NCBI RefSeq assembly: GCF_001653135.1
Contig: NZ_BDDS01000002.1
Location: forward strand, 248,001-312,000
From: Pseudoalteromonas neustonica
Lineage (GTDB): Bacteria > Pseudomonadota > Gammaproteobacteria > Enterobacterales > Alteromonadaceae
DNA: 64,000 nt
Reading direction: 5' to 3'
Shown piece by piece: positions 1 through 7,797 of the stretch; position 1 is the first letter of the stretch; the number at the start of each line of letters is the position of its first letter. Made by a program: the position numbers and the translations under genes. The notes beneath the pieces were generated by a model. That model was not told where the DNA came from. It did not search any database and worked only from the letters and a program-made list of their open reading frames with translations.

Positions 1-615
1 TTAGCAGATTGGACATACAGTGGCGAATTTGCTTCGTTATTAGATGTGATGCATTGTGCCGCGCCTGATATTTTAATTGGCGTATCTGGTCAACCGGGTT
101 TATTCACTGAGCAGGTCATCCGTGCTATGCACAGTGGCTGCGCGCAACCAGTTATCTTCCCGCTAAGTAACCCATCAAAGCAAGTCGAAGCACTTCCTGA
201 AGATGTAATCAACTGGACCGAAGGTAACGCGATTGTTGCAACCGGCAGTCCATTTGCACCTGTTGTATTCAATGGTGAAACATTTACTATACCGCAGTGC
301 AATAATAGCTATATTTTCCCTGGTATTGGTTTAGGTGTTATCGCGGCTAAAGCAACACGTATTACCGATGCAATGTTGATGGTCTCAAGTGAAATACTAG
401 CTGAATCATCGCCACGAGCTAACACCGGGAAAGGCAGTTTGCTTCCTGCACTAACAGAGATCGAAACCTTAAGTAAACGTATTGCATTTGGCGTTGCTAA
501 AAAAGCAATTGAAGAAGGCGTTGCACTTGAGATCAGTGATGATATGTTATGGGCAGCCATTGATAGAAACTATTGGTTACCAAAATATCGCAATTATAAA
601 CGTTGTAGTATTTAA
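1..615 (+). CDS. maeA: NAD-dependent malic enzyme, C-terminal part (5' end outside window)
   Basis: The reading frame is open from base 1, so the gene begins upstream of the window. The visible part is the C-terminal NAD-binding half of a malic enzyme, which decarboxylates malate to pyruvate with reduction of NAD(P). Family-typical stretches are [40 protein letters not shown] and the [20 protein letters not shown] segment, as in the SfcA/MaeA group. The chain ends in a family-like [11 protein letters not shown] tail. A strong terminator follows. Cofactor preference is inferred from resemblance to SfcA/MaeA. It is a host housekeeping gene. Confidence 0.9.
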   Translation, partial: LADWTYSGEFASLLDVMHCAAPDILIGVSGQPGLFTEQVIRAMHSGCAQPVIFPLSNPSKQVEALPEDVINWTEGNAIVATGSPFAPVVFNGETFTIPQCNNSYIFPGIGLGVIAAKATRITDAMLMVSSEILAESSPRANTGKGSLLPALTEIETLSKRIAFGVAKKAIEEGVALEISDDMLWAAIDRNYWLPKYRNYKRCSI

Positions 616-628
616 CCGTTAAAAAATA

Positions 629-653
629 AAAACAGACTTCGGTCTGTTTTTTT
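629..653 (+). terminator. Rho-independent terminator after the malic enzyme gene
   Basis: The stem ACAGAC/GTCTGT closes a TTCG tetraloop and is followed by a run of seven T. It starts about 15 bp after the malic enzyme stop codon. Confidence 0.9.
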
Positions 654-721
654 ATACTTGTTCATTTTCAATTAACCACTTAGGGTATCTAATAGCTACA
701 CTAAAACTATTAAGGATCTTT

Positions 722-1435
722 ATGCGTTATTTATCATTGTTAGCTGCAGCTTTAAGTTTCAATACATTTGCAAGTACAACTCCTGATGCCCCACATATAT
801 ATATTCAAGGCCAAGCACAAGTTACAACTGTAGCTGATAATGTCAAGCTGAGTGTAGGTATTGTTGAAATACATAAAGATTTAATGCTAGCAAAACAAAA
901 AGCTGACACAACAATGGCAAAAGCCATTAAGCTAGCTAAACAAGCTGGTGTATTAGATAAAGACATTAATGCTGGCCAAATTAGTATCCACCGAGAAAAC
1001 CAATATAACCGTGAGACAAACAAGCAAGAGTTTGTTGGTTTTAGGGTTTCACGTAGCTTGTCATTAACGTTAAAAGAAGTTGATAAATACCCATTATTAT
1101 TGCAAAGCCTTGTAAGTGGCGGAATTAACGAAATTAATAATACGCAATTTATATCAAGCAGGTATGACGAATTACAGCAAAAAGCGCAAAAAATGGCGAT
1201 ACAAGATGCTAAAAGTGCCGCAAAAGAATTCGCATCCGATTACGACGTAGAAATTAAAGGTCTTTATAGCGCATCTTTAAAGCCAATAGAAACAAGCTCT
1301 CAACCTTATATGAGAGCTAAAATGGCCAGCATGGCCGATGCCGAATCAGGTAGTTTTGTACCAGATGCTTACCATGCTGGTGAATTAGTTATTAGCGCTT
1401 CTAGCTATGCTATTTATTTAATTGATAATAAATAA
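722..1435 (+). CDS. SIMPL-domain (DUF541, YggE-like) periplasmic protein
   Basis: A 237-residue protein with an N-terminal signal peptide (MRYLSLLAAALSFNTFAS). The mature part begins with IYIQGQAQVTTVADNVKLSVGI, the usual opening of the SIMPL/DUF541 fold; E. coli YggE is the best-known bacterial member and is linked to oxidative-stress tolerance. The central part (VGFRVSRSLSLTLKEVDKY) and the later IQDAKSAAKEFASDY helix also fit the family. AAGGAT precedes the ATG. It is monocistronic, with a terminator upstream and a convergent gene downstream. The biochemical role of the family is not firmly known. Confidence 0.85.
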   Translation: MRYLSLLAAALSFNTFASTTPDAPHIYIQGQAQVTTVADNVKLSVGIVEIHKDLMLAKQKADTTMAKAIKLAKQAGVLDKDINAGQISIHRENQYNRETNKQEFVGFRVSRSLSLTLKEVDKYPLLLQSLVSGGINEINNTQFISSRYDELQQKAQKMAIQDAKSAAKEFASDYDVEIKGLYSASLKPIETSSQPYMRAKMASMADAESGSFVPDAYHAGELVISASSYAIYLIDNK

Positions 1436-1445
1436 AACGTGACAA

Positions 1446-2798
1446 TCATTTTGCTGGCGCGTTAAAACGTGCCAGTAATTGCTCTCCTTGATCAGGGCTA
1501 ATTCGAGAGATTGCATTTAGCATGTTGGTTACTTCCTTTCGATCATATTCATTATTTATCTGCTGATTAATATCATCAATTATCGCAGTTAAATAATTAA
1601 ATAAACTACATGTTGCATCTTCATTGTCGTTGGCAACAAATAAAATATTTTTAAAAGCCTCCAAAACATTGGTCATTACATATGCATCACTTTTCGCGTA
1701 ATTACGAATTGGTGTGAAATTATCGTGCAATAGTTCATCAAATGATGTTTCATGTAAATACAGCAAAGGAGAGCTGTCACTGTGCTTAAACGAATAGTTT
1801 GTGTCAGCTATTTTCAATCGTTCGATCAGTAATATGCTCAACATATCAATTGCTTTAACGGCTGTCCCAGGATCATTTATACCCGGGCTCATTGCTTTGA
1901 CTGCAATCTCAGAAATCTGCGTTAAGCCGTAACGGTAATGATCGCTAATATACTCTTCAATATAGAAAATAAAACAGTTCAATAACTTTTCTACTAATTC
2001 AGGCTCTTCACTCAAATCTCGGCTGGACTTTAAAAACGGGTAACCCTTGACTGTAAAAAAACCTTGGTTCACCACAATATAAAGCTGTAAATTATGTTCA
2101 GCTAATACAGCACATAATTTGTCACTGTGCACGCCTTTGAAATAACCTTCAGTACTACTTTCTATAGAGTACCATTGATTAAAATCTGGAAAACAATCTA
2201 CTTTATGCTCATCTTGGCGAGCAATGATATGCTTAATAACGTTTTTGGTATGTTTGAATAAATCATTTAGTACATTATCAACTTGAATTGCCTTGGATAT
2301 CGAGTGAATAAAATACACAAAAAGGGCGAGTGATATTAGCCCAAATATCAACGAAAAAAGCACACCAAGAGCAGGGATCGCAACTGTATTGTCATCGATT
2401 TTTTTTATGTTTATTAACATTATAATAGAATAAATAATACTACCGAGATAAAACCCTAATACCATTTGATGTGATTTTCGGGTTATTAACCCCGGGATTA
2501 CTCTTGGCGACAAGCTAGCACTTGCTGTATTAAGTACAATCATAACCATTGAAAAACTAAAAACAGTTAAAGATATTATACTTCCAGCTAGCGTACTTAA
2601 AATAGTTCGCGCATTTTCTTCACTATCAACTAATACGACTGATAGATATTTTTTAAGCGCTTTAACAAATTCTGCATACTCGATCGACATTGTAAAGACA
2701 GCAAATAATAAAAATACAACGGCTAACATTGATGGGTAAAAACCAATACTATTGATCAGCTCTCTATAATTATCAGCTATTTTTCTAGGTGCGAACAT
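1446..2798 (-). CDS. DUF2254 predicted membrane protein
   Basis: A 450-residue protein with four hydrophobic segments in the first 170 residues (about 22-42, 65-90, 110-130 and 145-165) and a long soluble C-terminal part. Diagnostic DUF2254 sequence is ISLTVFSFSMVMIVLNTASA followed by SPRVIPGLI, and later AVKAMSPGINDPGTAVKAID. The function of the family is unknown. The start ATG at 2798 is preceded by an AAAGGAAAG Shine-Dalgarno. It is convergent with the SIMPL gene, their stops 10 bp apart. Confidence 0.85.
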   Translation of the reverse strand: MFAPRKIADNYRELINSIGFYPSMLAVVFLLFAVFTMSIEYAEFVKALKKYLSVVLVDSEENARTILSTLAGSIISLTVFSFSMVMIVLNTASASLSPRVIPGLITRKSHQMVLGFYLGSIIYSIIMLINIKKIDDNTVAIPALGVLFSLIFGLISLALFVYFIHSISKAIQVDNVLNDLFKHTKNVIKHIIARQDEHKVDCFPDFNQWYSIESSTEGYFKGVHSDKLCAVLAEHNLQLYIVVNQGFFTVKGYPFLKSSRDLSEEPELVEKLLNCFIFYIEEYISDHYRYGLTQISEIAVKAMSPGINDPGTAVKAIDMLSILLIERLKIADTNYSFKHSDSSPLLYLHETSFDELLHDNFTPIRNYAKSDAYVMTNVLEAFKNILFVANDNEDATCSLFNYLTAIIDDINQQINNEYDRKEVTNMLNAISRISPDQGEQLLARFNAPAK

Positions 2799-2913
2799 AA
2801 CTTTCCTTTTTTCAGTATATATTTAGCACGTTAGCATATAAATCAGTGTAACTGCTGGCTATTTGTTGATTAATCTTGTGTTACTATATAAAAAAATAAA
2901 AGGGATTATTATT

Positions 2914-3288
2914 ATGGTTATATCTTTCTATGCAGCGGTGCTGGCCTTTATCTATATCTATTTAAGTATGAATGTCGTTAAAGTAAGAAAAGCGAACAAA
3001 ATATCATTAGGAACTGATAATAACCCACAATTATTAAGAGCAACGCGAGCTCATGGAAATTTTATCGAGTATGTACCTTTTGCCTTAATCTTGATTTTTT
3101 TAGCTGAATATCAAGGATTAAGCAGCCACTATTGCCATGCTTTAGGGACATTACTCGTATTTGGGAGAATTTGTCATTTTGTAGCCATTAACGACGATAC
3201 ACTAAAACTTCGTGTAATAGGTATGCTGTCAACATTTGCAACACTTGCATTGAGCGCATCTATCTTGTTGATGGGTCGGCTTTTCTAG
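2914..3288 (+). CDS. MAPEG-family membrane protein
   Basis: About 124 residues with four transmembrane segments. The motif NPQLLRATRAHGNFIEYVPF is the hallmark of MAPEG proteins (membrane-associated proteins in eicosanoid and glutathione metabolism), specifically the short bacterial YecN-like branch. I chose the ATG at 2914 because AAAGGGA precedes it by about 8 bp and the hydrophobic helix starts there; an upstream in-frame start at 2863 would add an implausible basic leader. The next gene starts 2 bp after its stop, suggesting cotranscription. The substrate is unknown. Confidence 0.85.
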   Translation: MVISFYAAVLAFIYIYLSMNVVKVRKANKISLGTDNNPQLLRATRAHGNFIEYVPFALILIFLAEYQGLSSHYCHALGTLLVFGRICHFVAINDDTLKLRVIGMLSTFATLALSASILLMGRLF

Positions 3289-3290
3289 TT

Positions 3291-4181
3291 ATGGCAATTA
3301 GTAAGTTTACACTATTAAGTATATTATTTTTATATACATTGAATGTTCACGCTAACAATAAGCAAAACAGTGAACCATTACATGTTATTTATCCAAAGCC
3401 TGAACGCGAGAATGAACAGGATAATTGGTATCCACTTGTATTACTTAAACTTGCTTTAGAGCATAGTGAACAACCTCATACTCTCCAATCATCAGTAAAA
3501 ATGGTGCAAAGTCGTTCTTTAAAAGAGCTAGAGCAGGGGGAGCTGATCAATGTTGGTTGGTCAATGACAAGTAAAGAGCGGGAGCGAATTTTTACTCCGA
3601 TACGTATTCCCATTTATAAAGGTTTATATGGGTGGCGCTTATTGTTTACCACTAAAGATAAGCTTCCGTTATTTAAAGATATAAAAGATGAGTTTCATTT
3701 TCATAATATTGATTTTATCCAAGGACATGACTGGCCTGATACCGATATCTTGAGAGATAACGGGTTACAGGTCTCAACATCGACAAGTTATGCCGCATTA
3801 TTTAATATGCTTATTAGAAACCGAGGCGATGCTTTTCCACGCTCAATTTTAGAAATTGAATGGGAAAAAAAACAGTTATCGGTCGAGGAAAATATTGTAA
3901 CGGTGCCCAATATAGCTTTGTCCTATCCCGCAGCTATATATTATTTTGTTAACTCTAAGCGCCCAGATATACATCAAGCTATAAAAATCGGCCTTGAAAG
4001 AATGCAACAAAATGGGGAGTTCGATAGGTTATTTAATCAATATTTTGCCACTAGTATTGCAAATGCAAAGCTGCACGAAAAAATAATCATTAAATTAGAT
4101 AACAAACATCTCTCTAAATTAACACCGCTTAACGACAGCGAACTATGGTTTACTCCAAAAAACCTACAATTAGATAAGTAA
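3291..4181 (+). CDS. Periplasmic solute-binding-like protein (SBP_bac_3-type fold)
   Basis: A 296-residue protein with a signal peptide (about residues 1-21, ending NVHA). The body resembles amino-acid-type solute-binding proteins found without a transporter: a WSMTSKERERIFTPIRIPIYKGLYGWR segment, a middle hinge, and a C-terminal INQAI-like stretch (DIHQAIKIGLERMQQNGEFDRLFNQYF) typical of the family. No permease or ATPase gene is next to it, so a sensory or orphan role is possible. It follows the MAPEG gene by 2 bp and precedes a sulfotransferase by 3 bp, so the three are probably one transcript. Confidence 0.7.
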   Translation: MAISKFTLLSILFLYTLNVHANNKQNSEPLHVIYPKPERENEQDNWYPLVLLKLALEHSEQPHTLQSSVKMVQSRSLKELEQGELINVGWSMTSKERERIFTPIRIPIYKGLYGWRLLFTTKDKLPLFKDIKDEFHFHNIDFIQGHDWPDTDILRDNGLQVSTSTSYAALFNMLIRNRGDAFPRSILEIEWEKKQLSVEENIVTVPNIALSYPAAIYYFVNSKRPDIHQAIKIGLERMQQNGEFDRLFNQYFATSIANAKLHEKIIIKLDNKHLSKLTPLNDSELWFTPKNLQLDK

Positions 4182-4184
4182 GTT

Positions 4185-4829
4185 ATGAATGCACCTACCA
4201 AAATTTTTATAATCGGTTTACCAAGAACTGGCACAACGAGTGTGTGTAATGCTTTTTTACAGCTGGACTTTAGCTGCGCACATACGGCTTATACTAAACG
4301 TTGTATGATTGACGCAAAAGTTATTGCGGATACGCCTATTTTTAATGATTACCAAAATTTAGATACTCTTTACCCAGATTCAAAATTTATTTATTTAGAG
4401 CGTGAGCTCGTTAAATGGATCCCATCCATTCGTCAGCTTTTAACGCGTATGTACAAAAATTTAATGAGAGAGGATGGGGGATTCAATCCACACATTAAAC
4501 GTTGTTACCTCAATACATTTAAAGATTTGTCCCTTGATAAATTAGAATGTGACGCATATTTACAGCAATGTTATACAACACATTTAAATGGCGCAAAGCA
4601 ATATTTTTCGAATCGTCCTGATGACTTTCTGTCGATTGATATTTCTGATATAAATAGTTTTAATAAGTTGTGTCAATTTTTAGATATAAAAAGCGAACTA
4701 ACTAATTTTGAAAGAATGAACATTGGTGGCAAAGTTACAGCATGGAACGAAATAAAACACCCATTAAAGGTAGCTTCAACTGCTCATGGGAAAATTGACA
4801 AGTTGCTATATCCTAATGGAAATTTATAA
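4185..4829 (+). CDS. Sulfotransferase family protein
   Basis: A 214-residue protein. The N-terminus FIIGLPRTGTTSVCNAFLQL carries the 5'-phosphosulfate (PAPS) binding loop of sulfotransferases, seen as GLPRTGTTS at residues 9-17. A second family region, FIYLERELVKWIPSIRQLL, resembles the 3'-phosphate binding part. These enzymes transfer sulfate from PAPS to small molecules or glycans; the acceptor is unknown. It starts 3 bp after the solute-binding protein gene and is probably cotranscribed with it. Confidence 0.75.
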   Translation: MNAPTKIFIIGLPRTGTTSVCNAFLQLDFSCAHTAYTKRCMIDAKVIADTPIFNDYQNLDTLYPDSKFIYLERELVKWIPSIRQLLTRMYKNLMREDGGFNPHIKRCYLNTFKDLSLDKLECDAYLQQCYTTHLNGAKQYFSNRPDDFLSIDISDINSFNKLCQFLDIKSELTNFERMNIGGKVTAWNEIKHPLKVASTAHGKIDKLLYPNGNL

Positions 4830-4930
4830 CTTTTTTATGCGTTAATGTAATTGTAAATTTATATCTAACAACAAGATTTTATAATCCATTTACGTTAAAA
4901 TCTGACTATTAGATCTTAAGTAAAAATATT

Positions 4931-5503
4931 ATGTTTGAATTAAAATATCACACCCCATTTTCATGGACCGAAGCAGTTATGGCTGACTTTGATACCTTTT
5001 TACAAGATCATGCTGCAGCAGAAAAAAAAGCGTCGGGCATGGCAATGTCTATGTTATCGCATTACCCAGATCGTCGTAAGCTTGTAAAAGCAATGACCGA
5101 TCTCGCACTTGAAGAAATGATTCATTTCAAACAAGTTTTAAAGCTGTTGATTGACCGAGATGTAAATTTAGGAAATGATCAAAAAGATCCTTATGTAAAA
5201 AAAATTCGTGCTGTATTTAGAAATGGCCGTGACGAATTTTTTATGGATCGTTTGTTAGTTGGAGCTGTTATAGAGGCGAGGGGGCATGAGCGTTTTTCTC
5301 TAGTAGCGCAAGCACTACCTGATGGTAAAGAAAAAGAGTTTTATGCTGCGATCGCAAAATCTGAAGAAAAACATAAAAACTTATTTGTTGAACTCGCTTA
5401 TGAATATTTTGATAAAAATGAAGTAGATATACGATTAGAAGAAATACTAATCGCAGAAGCTGAAATTTGTAAGAACATTCCATTTACAGCTGCGCTTCAT
5501 TAA
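4931..5503 (+). CDS. miaE: tRNA 2-methylthio-N6-isopentenyladenosine(37) hydroxylase MiaE
   Basis: A 190-residue ferritin-like diiron protein. It hydroxylates the isopentenyl group of ms2i6A at position 37 of tRNAs that read UNN codons. Visible metal-ligand motifs are LEEMIHFK (residues 60-67), EARGHERF (about 117-124) and EEKHKNLF. Length and the N-terminus (MFELKYHTPFSWTEAV) match the short MiaE family found in Pseudomonas and relatives. It has its own upstream region of about 100 bp and is followed by a hairpin. It is the last intact host gene before the phage-filled region. Confidence 0.9.
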   Translation: MFELKYHTPFSWTEAVMADFDTFLQDHAAAEKKASGMAMSMLSHYPDRRKLVKAMTDLALEEMIHFKQVLKLLIDRDVNLGNDQKDPYVKKIRAVFRNGRDEFFMDRLLVGAVIEARGHERFSLVAQALPDGKEKEFYAAIAKSEEKHKNLFVELAYEYFDKNEVDIRLEEILIAEAEICKNIPFTAALH

Positions 5504-5510
5504 TCATTAT

Positions 5511-5531
5511 TGGCACTGTTACCCAGTGCCA
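5511..5531 (+). terminator. Hairpin terminator after miaE
   Basis: The inverted repeat TGGCACTG/CAGTGCCA with a 5-nt loop lies just after the miaE stop. The following tract is A/T-rich but has no long T run, so termination strength is uncertain. Confidence 0.6.
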
Positions 5532-5782
5532 GTAATTTAAAATTGAGCATACAATCTGACAATTCAAAGAAAAGGTGGCAGGGAATTCGACGCTGCCTCA
5601 TTTTAGAAATAAAAACTCTAATCTTCTTTAGTTAAATCGTAAATCCTCTACACCTTATTTATATTTAGTGCTTATATATTATCTCTTCTAATTAATATCT
5701 TTAAATAATTTTGCAAAGAAGTAACTCTAAATAATGATTGACCGAAAAGATATCGGACTTTTGAGAGTCGGTTAAAAATAGT
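5532..5782. other. Intergenic host sequence left of the phage remnant, no gene seen
   Basis: A+T-rich DNA without a credible reading frame. It holds a second small hairpin (GGCAG/CTGCC near 5576-5598, followed by TCATTTT). Where host DNA ends and degraded phage DNA begins cannot be decided by eye. Confidence 0.5.
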
Positions 5783-6930
5783 TAGTGGTGACCATGGTTG
5801 ATCATACAATGGTAAACGAGGCTGGAGGCTGGCTATCGAAATTCATTTTTAAAAATAATAAAACACCGCGCGAGTAGCAAAAAATAGATCACAAAAAACA
5901 TTAAAAATCGCAGCCAATATATTAATTATATTTAATAACAGACATTCGTCGCGTTAGATCCAATCACAATAAGTGGGATTAGATTTTTACTGAATTGATT
6001 ATCCGTAAAATACTTATAAGTGTTAGCAATTAATAAAGGTGAAAATTGCACGCATGGGTTTATCAGTTAGCAAACCTGAAAAAGTTAATAAATTTATGGA
6101 GTCATTCAAAGTTGTAGATTCATCAACAGGTGAAGAACTCAATAAATTGCCAGGCATAGATTTAGGAGGCTGGATTATAATCCGGGCAAAGCATGGTTAG
6201 GTGCAGATATAGCAGCAGGAAAATCAGTTATAAATTTATCAACGGACTTACAAAAATTAGCAATCCCACAATTTAACGAAGCCGTTTTGAAATCTCAGCA
6301 GTACTATATAAAGCAGATAAATTTACACGCAGCAAAGTTAGCGCTTAAAAAATCCAGAGCTGATGGCCAGCAATTTACGCTAGGGCACTTGCCTGCAAAT
6401 TTATTAAATGAATTGTCACGTAAAAACGCACCTATATATAGTAGCGCCGTTACAGTTGGCAGCACTCAAATTGAAAAGCTTTTAGCGGGTCAACTTAGTC
6501 TTGAACAAATACATGATCTAATGAACGCAGTTCAAAAACCAAATACGTTTGCTTATATAGGCAACCAAATAAAATTATCCTATCAAGGCTACATGGTCAC
6601 AATTGAACTAGGACCACAGTTTAATACGATTATATTTGCCGAAAAGGTTTAAATAACCACGTTTTGAAGATTTAAAGAGCGTTTAAATGGTATTTAAACT
6701 CCGTTTTAAGCACGTTAACAATCAAAAAATATCTAGTTTTAAACGTAAAATGAGCAGGAATAAGCGGGTTTTGGGTCACTTTGAACGGGTTTGTCTAAAA
6801 ACAAGCGTAATTCAAAGTTAAGGATTTACACGCTAAAATCAGTACAAACCCAGTAACGGCGTGGGTTTCCGCAAGGCAAGGGCGAAAATATCCATATCTT
6901 TATTATTCTATAAACGAACAACCCCTTACA
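5783..6930 (+). pseudogene. Remnant of a transposable phage right end: broken minor head gene F plus terminus
   Basis: This block is homologous to 51426-52688, the last 900 bp of the minor head gene F and the right end of the neighbouring prophage. From 5783 to about 6040 the match is poor and broken by stops. From about 6044 to 6930 it is nearly identical, with only about ten differences. At 6170 a net +2 change (GGAGGCTGGATT against GGCTGGGATT) shifts the frame. A 121-codon intact 3' piece of F remains at 6287-6652, but it lacks everything needed for a head protein. The block ends CCCCTTACA at 6930, exactly where the prophage copy ends at 52688. I read it as the terminus of an older, mostly deleted insertion. 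Confidence 0.85.
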
Positions 6931-6988
6931 ATTAGTCTACAAACGAACAAGCCCTAACACTTACTGCAATGGGTCCATCATCAGTAAT
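6931..6988. other. Short spacer with an extra phage-end-like repeat, ending in the GTAAT target duplication
   Basis: After the remnant terminus comes ATTAG and then a second copy of the end motif (TCTACAAACGAACAAGCCCT at 6936-6955, continuing AACA), in the same orientation as TCTATAAACGAACAACCCCT in the remnant. The last five bases, GTAAT at 6984-6988, recur at 52689-52693 directly after the prophage right end. Confidence 0.65.
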
Positions 6989-7161
6989 TGTAAGCCGCTG
7001 CTGAAATTTAGAAAAAAAGACGCTAGATTTTAGAATTTTATAAATTATGTTAAATAGAGTCTTGTTTTGTTTTCTGACGGTGATTATATTGAGATTTAAA
7101 CTTGGTTTAACAATATTTATAAAGGGTAGGGTTTAAACATTGTTTAAACCCTTTTTAAATC
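6989..7161. repeat. Left terminus of the transposable prophage with TTTAAAC repeats and a hairpin
   Basis: The terminus starts TGTAAGCCGCTGCTG. About 100 bp inside, TTTAAACTTGGTTTAACAAT resembles TTTAAACTTGGTTTTAAGCA near the right end (52451). A hairpin GGGTTTAAAC/GTTTAAACCC (7129-7151) with five T on the plus-strand side follows. The hairpin lies just past the last tail gene on the minus strand. Transposase-binding sites are expected in this zone, but I cannot define them. Confidence 0.6.
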
Positions 7162-7797
7162 TTAACTAAAGAATGCTTTTCGAGCTAAGATGAATTGCAA
7201 GCCGAAAGATTTAAACTCAGCTTCGCCCAGTAATTCAACCACTTCTACTCCGTTGCATGTTTCAGCATTAAAGTGAATAGGGAAAAACTGTTCTTCTGCT
7301 TCGAATTCGACTGCTAAATCAAAAGCTGTTTTTAGTGATGACAAGCCATTTTGATTTTTCTCAGTTAGTGAAACTTGAACGTTTTTAAATTTTATACCTA
7401 GCAATTTTTCAATTTTCTTAGCGTATGGTTCTAACACTTTTTCAATGGATTTAAGAGGTGATCGTTCAGGTGCGGTAGGGAGTGAACGTGGTTTAATTTC
7501 TGCCGTTGTACCATCTTCGTTATCTATGATAACTGGTAAATTTGCGTTGTATTCTGTTACCTTATTCAGCTCAACTAAGTAATTAAAATAGTCATTCGCC
7601 CAGATCCATTGCTCGCCTTCTGCAAAGATTTTTGCAAATTTTTCAATGTGTTGAACTTTTCCCTTGGCGATAAGCTGTGCCAGGTCTTTTACGACGGGCC
7701 CTTGCTTAAGTGTGGGTAAACCTTGCTGGTTAAGGACAGGTACTTGGTCGTCATCTAGGACGATAAAATCTAAAATAGCGTCTAATTTATTTGTCAT
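7162..7797 (-). CDS. Hypothetical protein downstream of the tail fibre (possible fibre assembly)
   Basis: Last gene of the leftward capsid/tail operon, about 211 residues from the ATG at 7797, which overlaps the tail fibre stop by 11 bp; an ATG at 7812 is also possible. I recognise no domain. The sequence has an N-terminal part rich in acidic residues (LDFIVLDDDQVPVLNQQG) and a charged central helix (LEPYAKKIEKLLGIKFKNVQ). Fibre-assembly chaperones often occupy this place, so that is a positional guess only. Confidence 0.6.
   Translation of the reverse strand: MTNKLDAILDFIVLDDDQVPVLNQQGLPTLKQGPVVKDLAQLIAKGKVQHIEKFAKIFAEGEQWIWANDYFNYLVELNKVTEYNANLPVIIDNEDGTTAEIKPRSLPTAPERSPLKSIEKVLEPYAKKIEKLLGIKFKNVQVSLTEKNQNGLSSLKTAFDLAVEFEAEEQFFPIHFNAETCNGVEVVELLGEAEFKSFGLQFILARKAFFS

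Noticed and set aside
6287..6652. Open 121-codon frame in the phage remnant as a gene
   Set aside because: It is the 3' third of minor head gene F after a frameshift, without a start site or the functional motif region.
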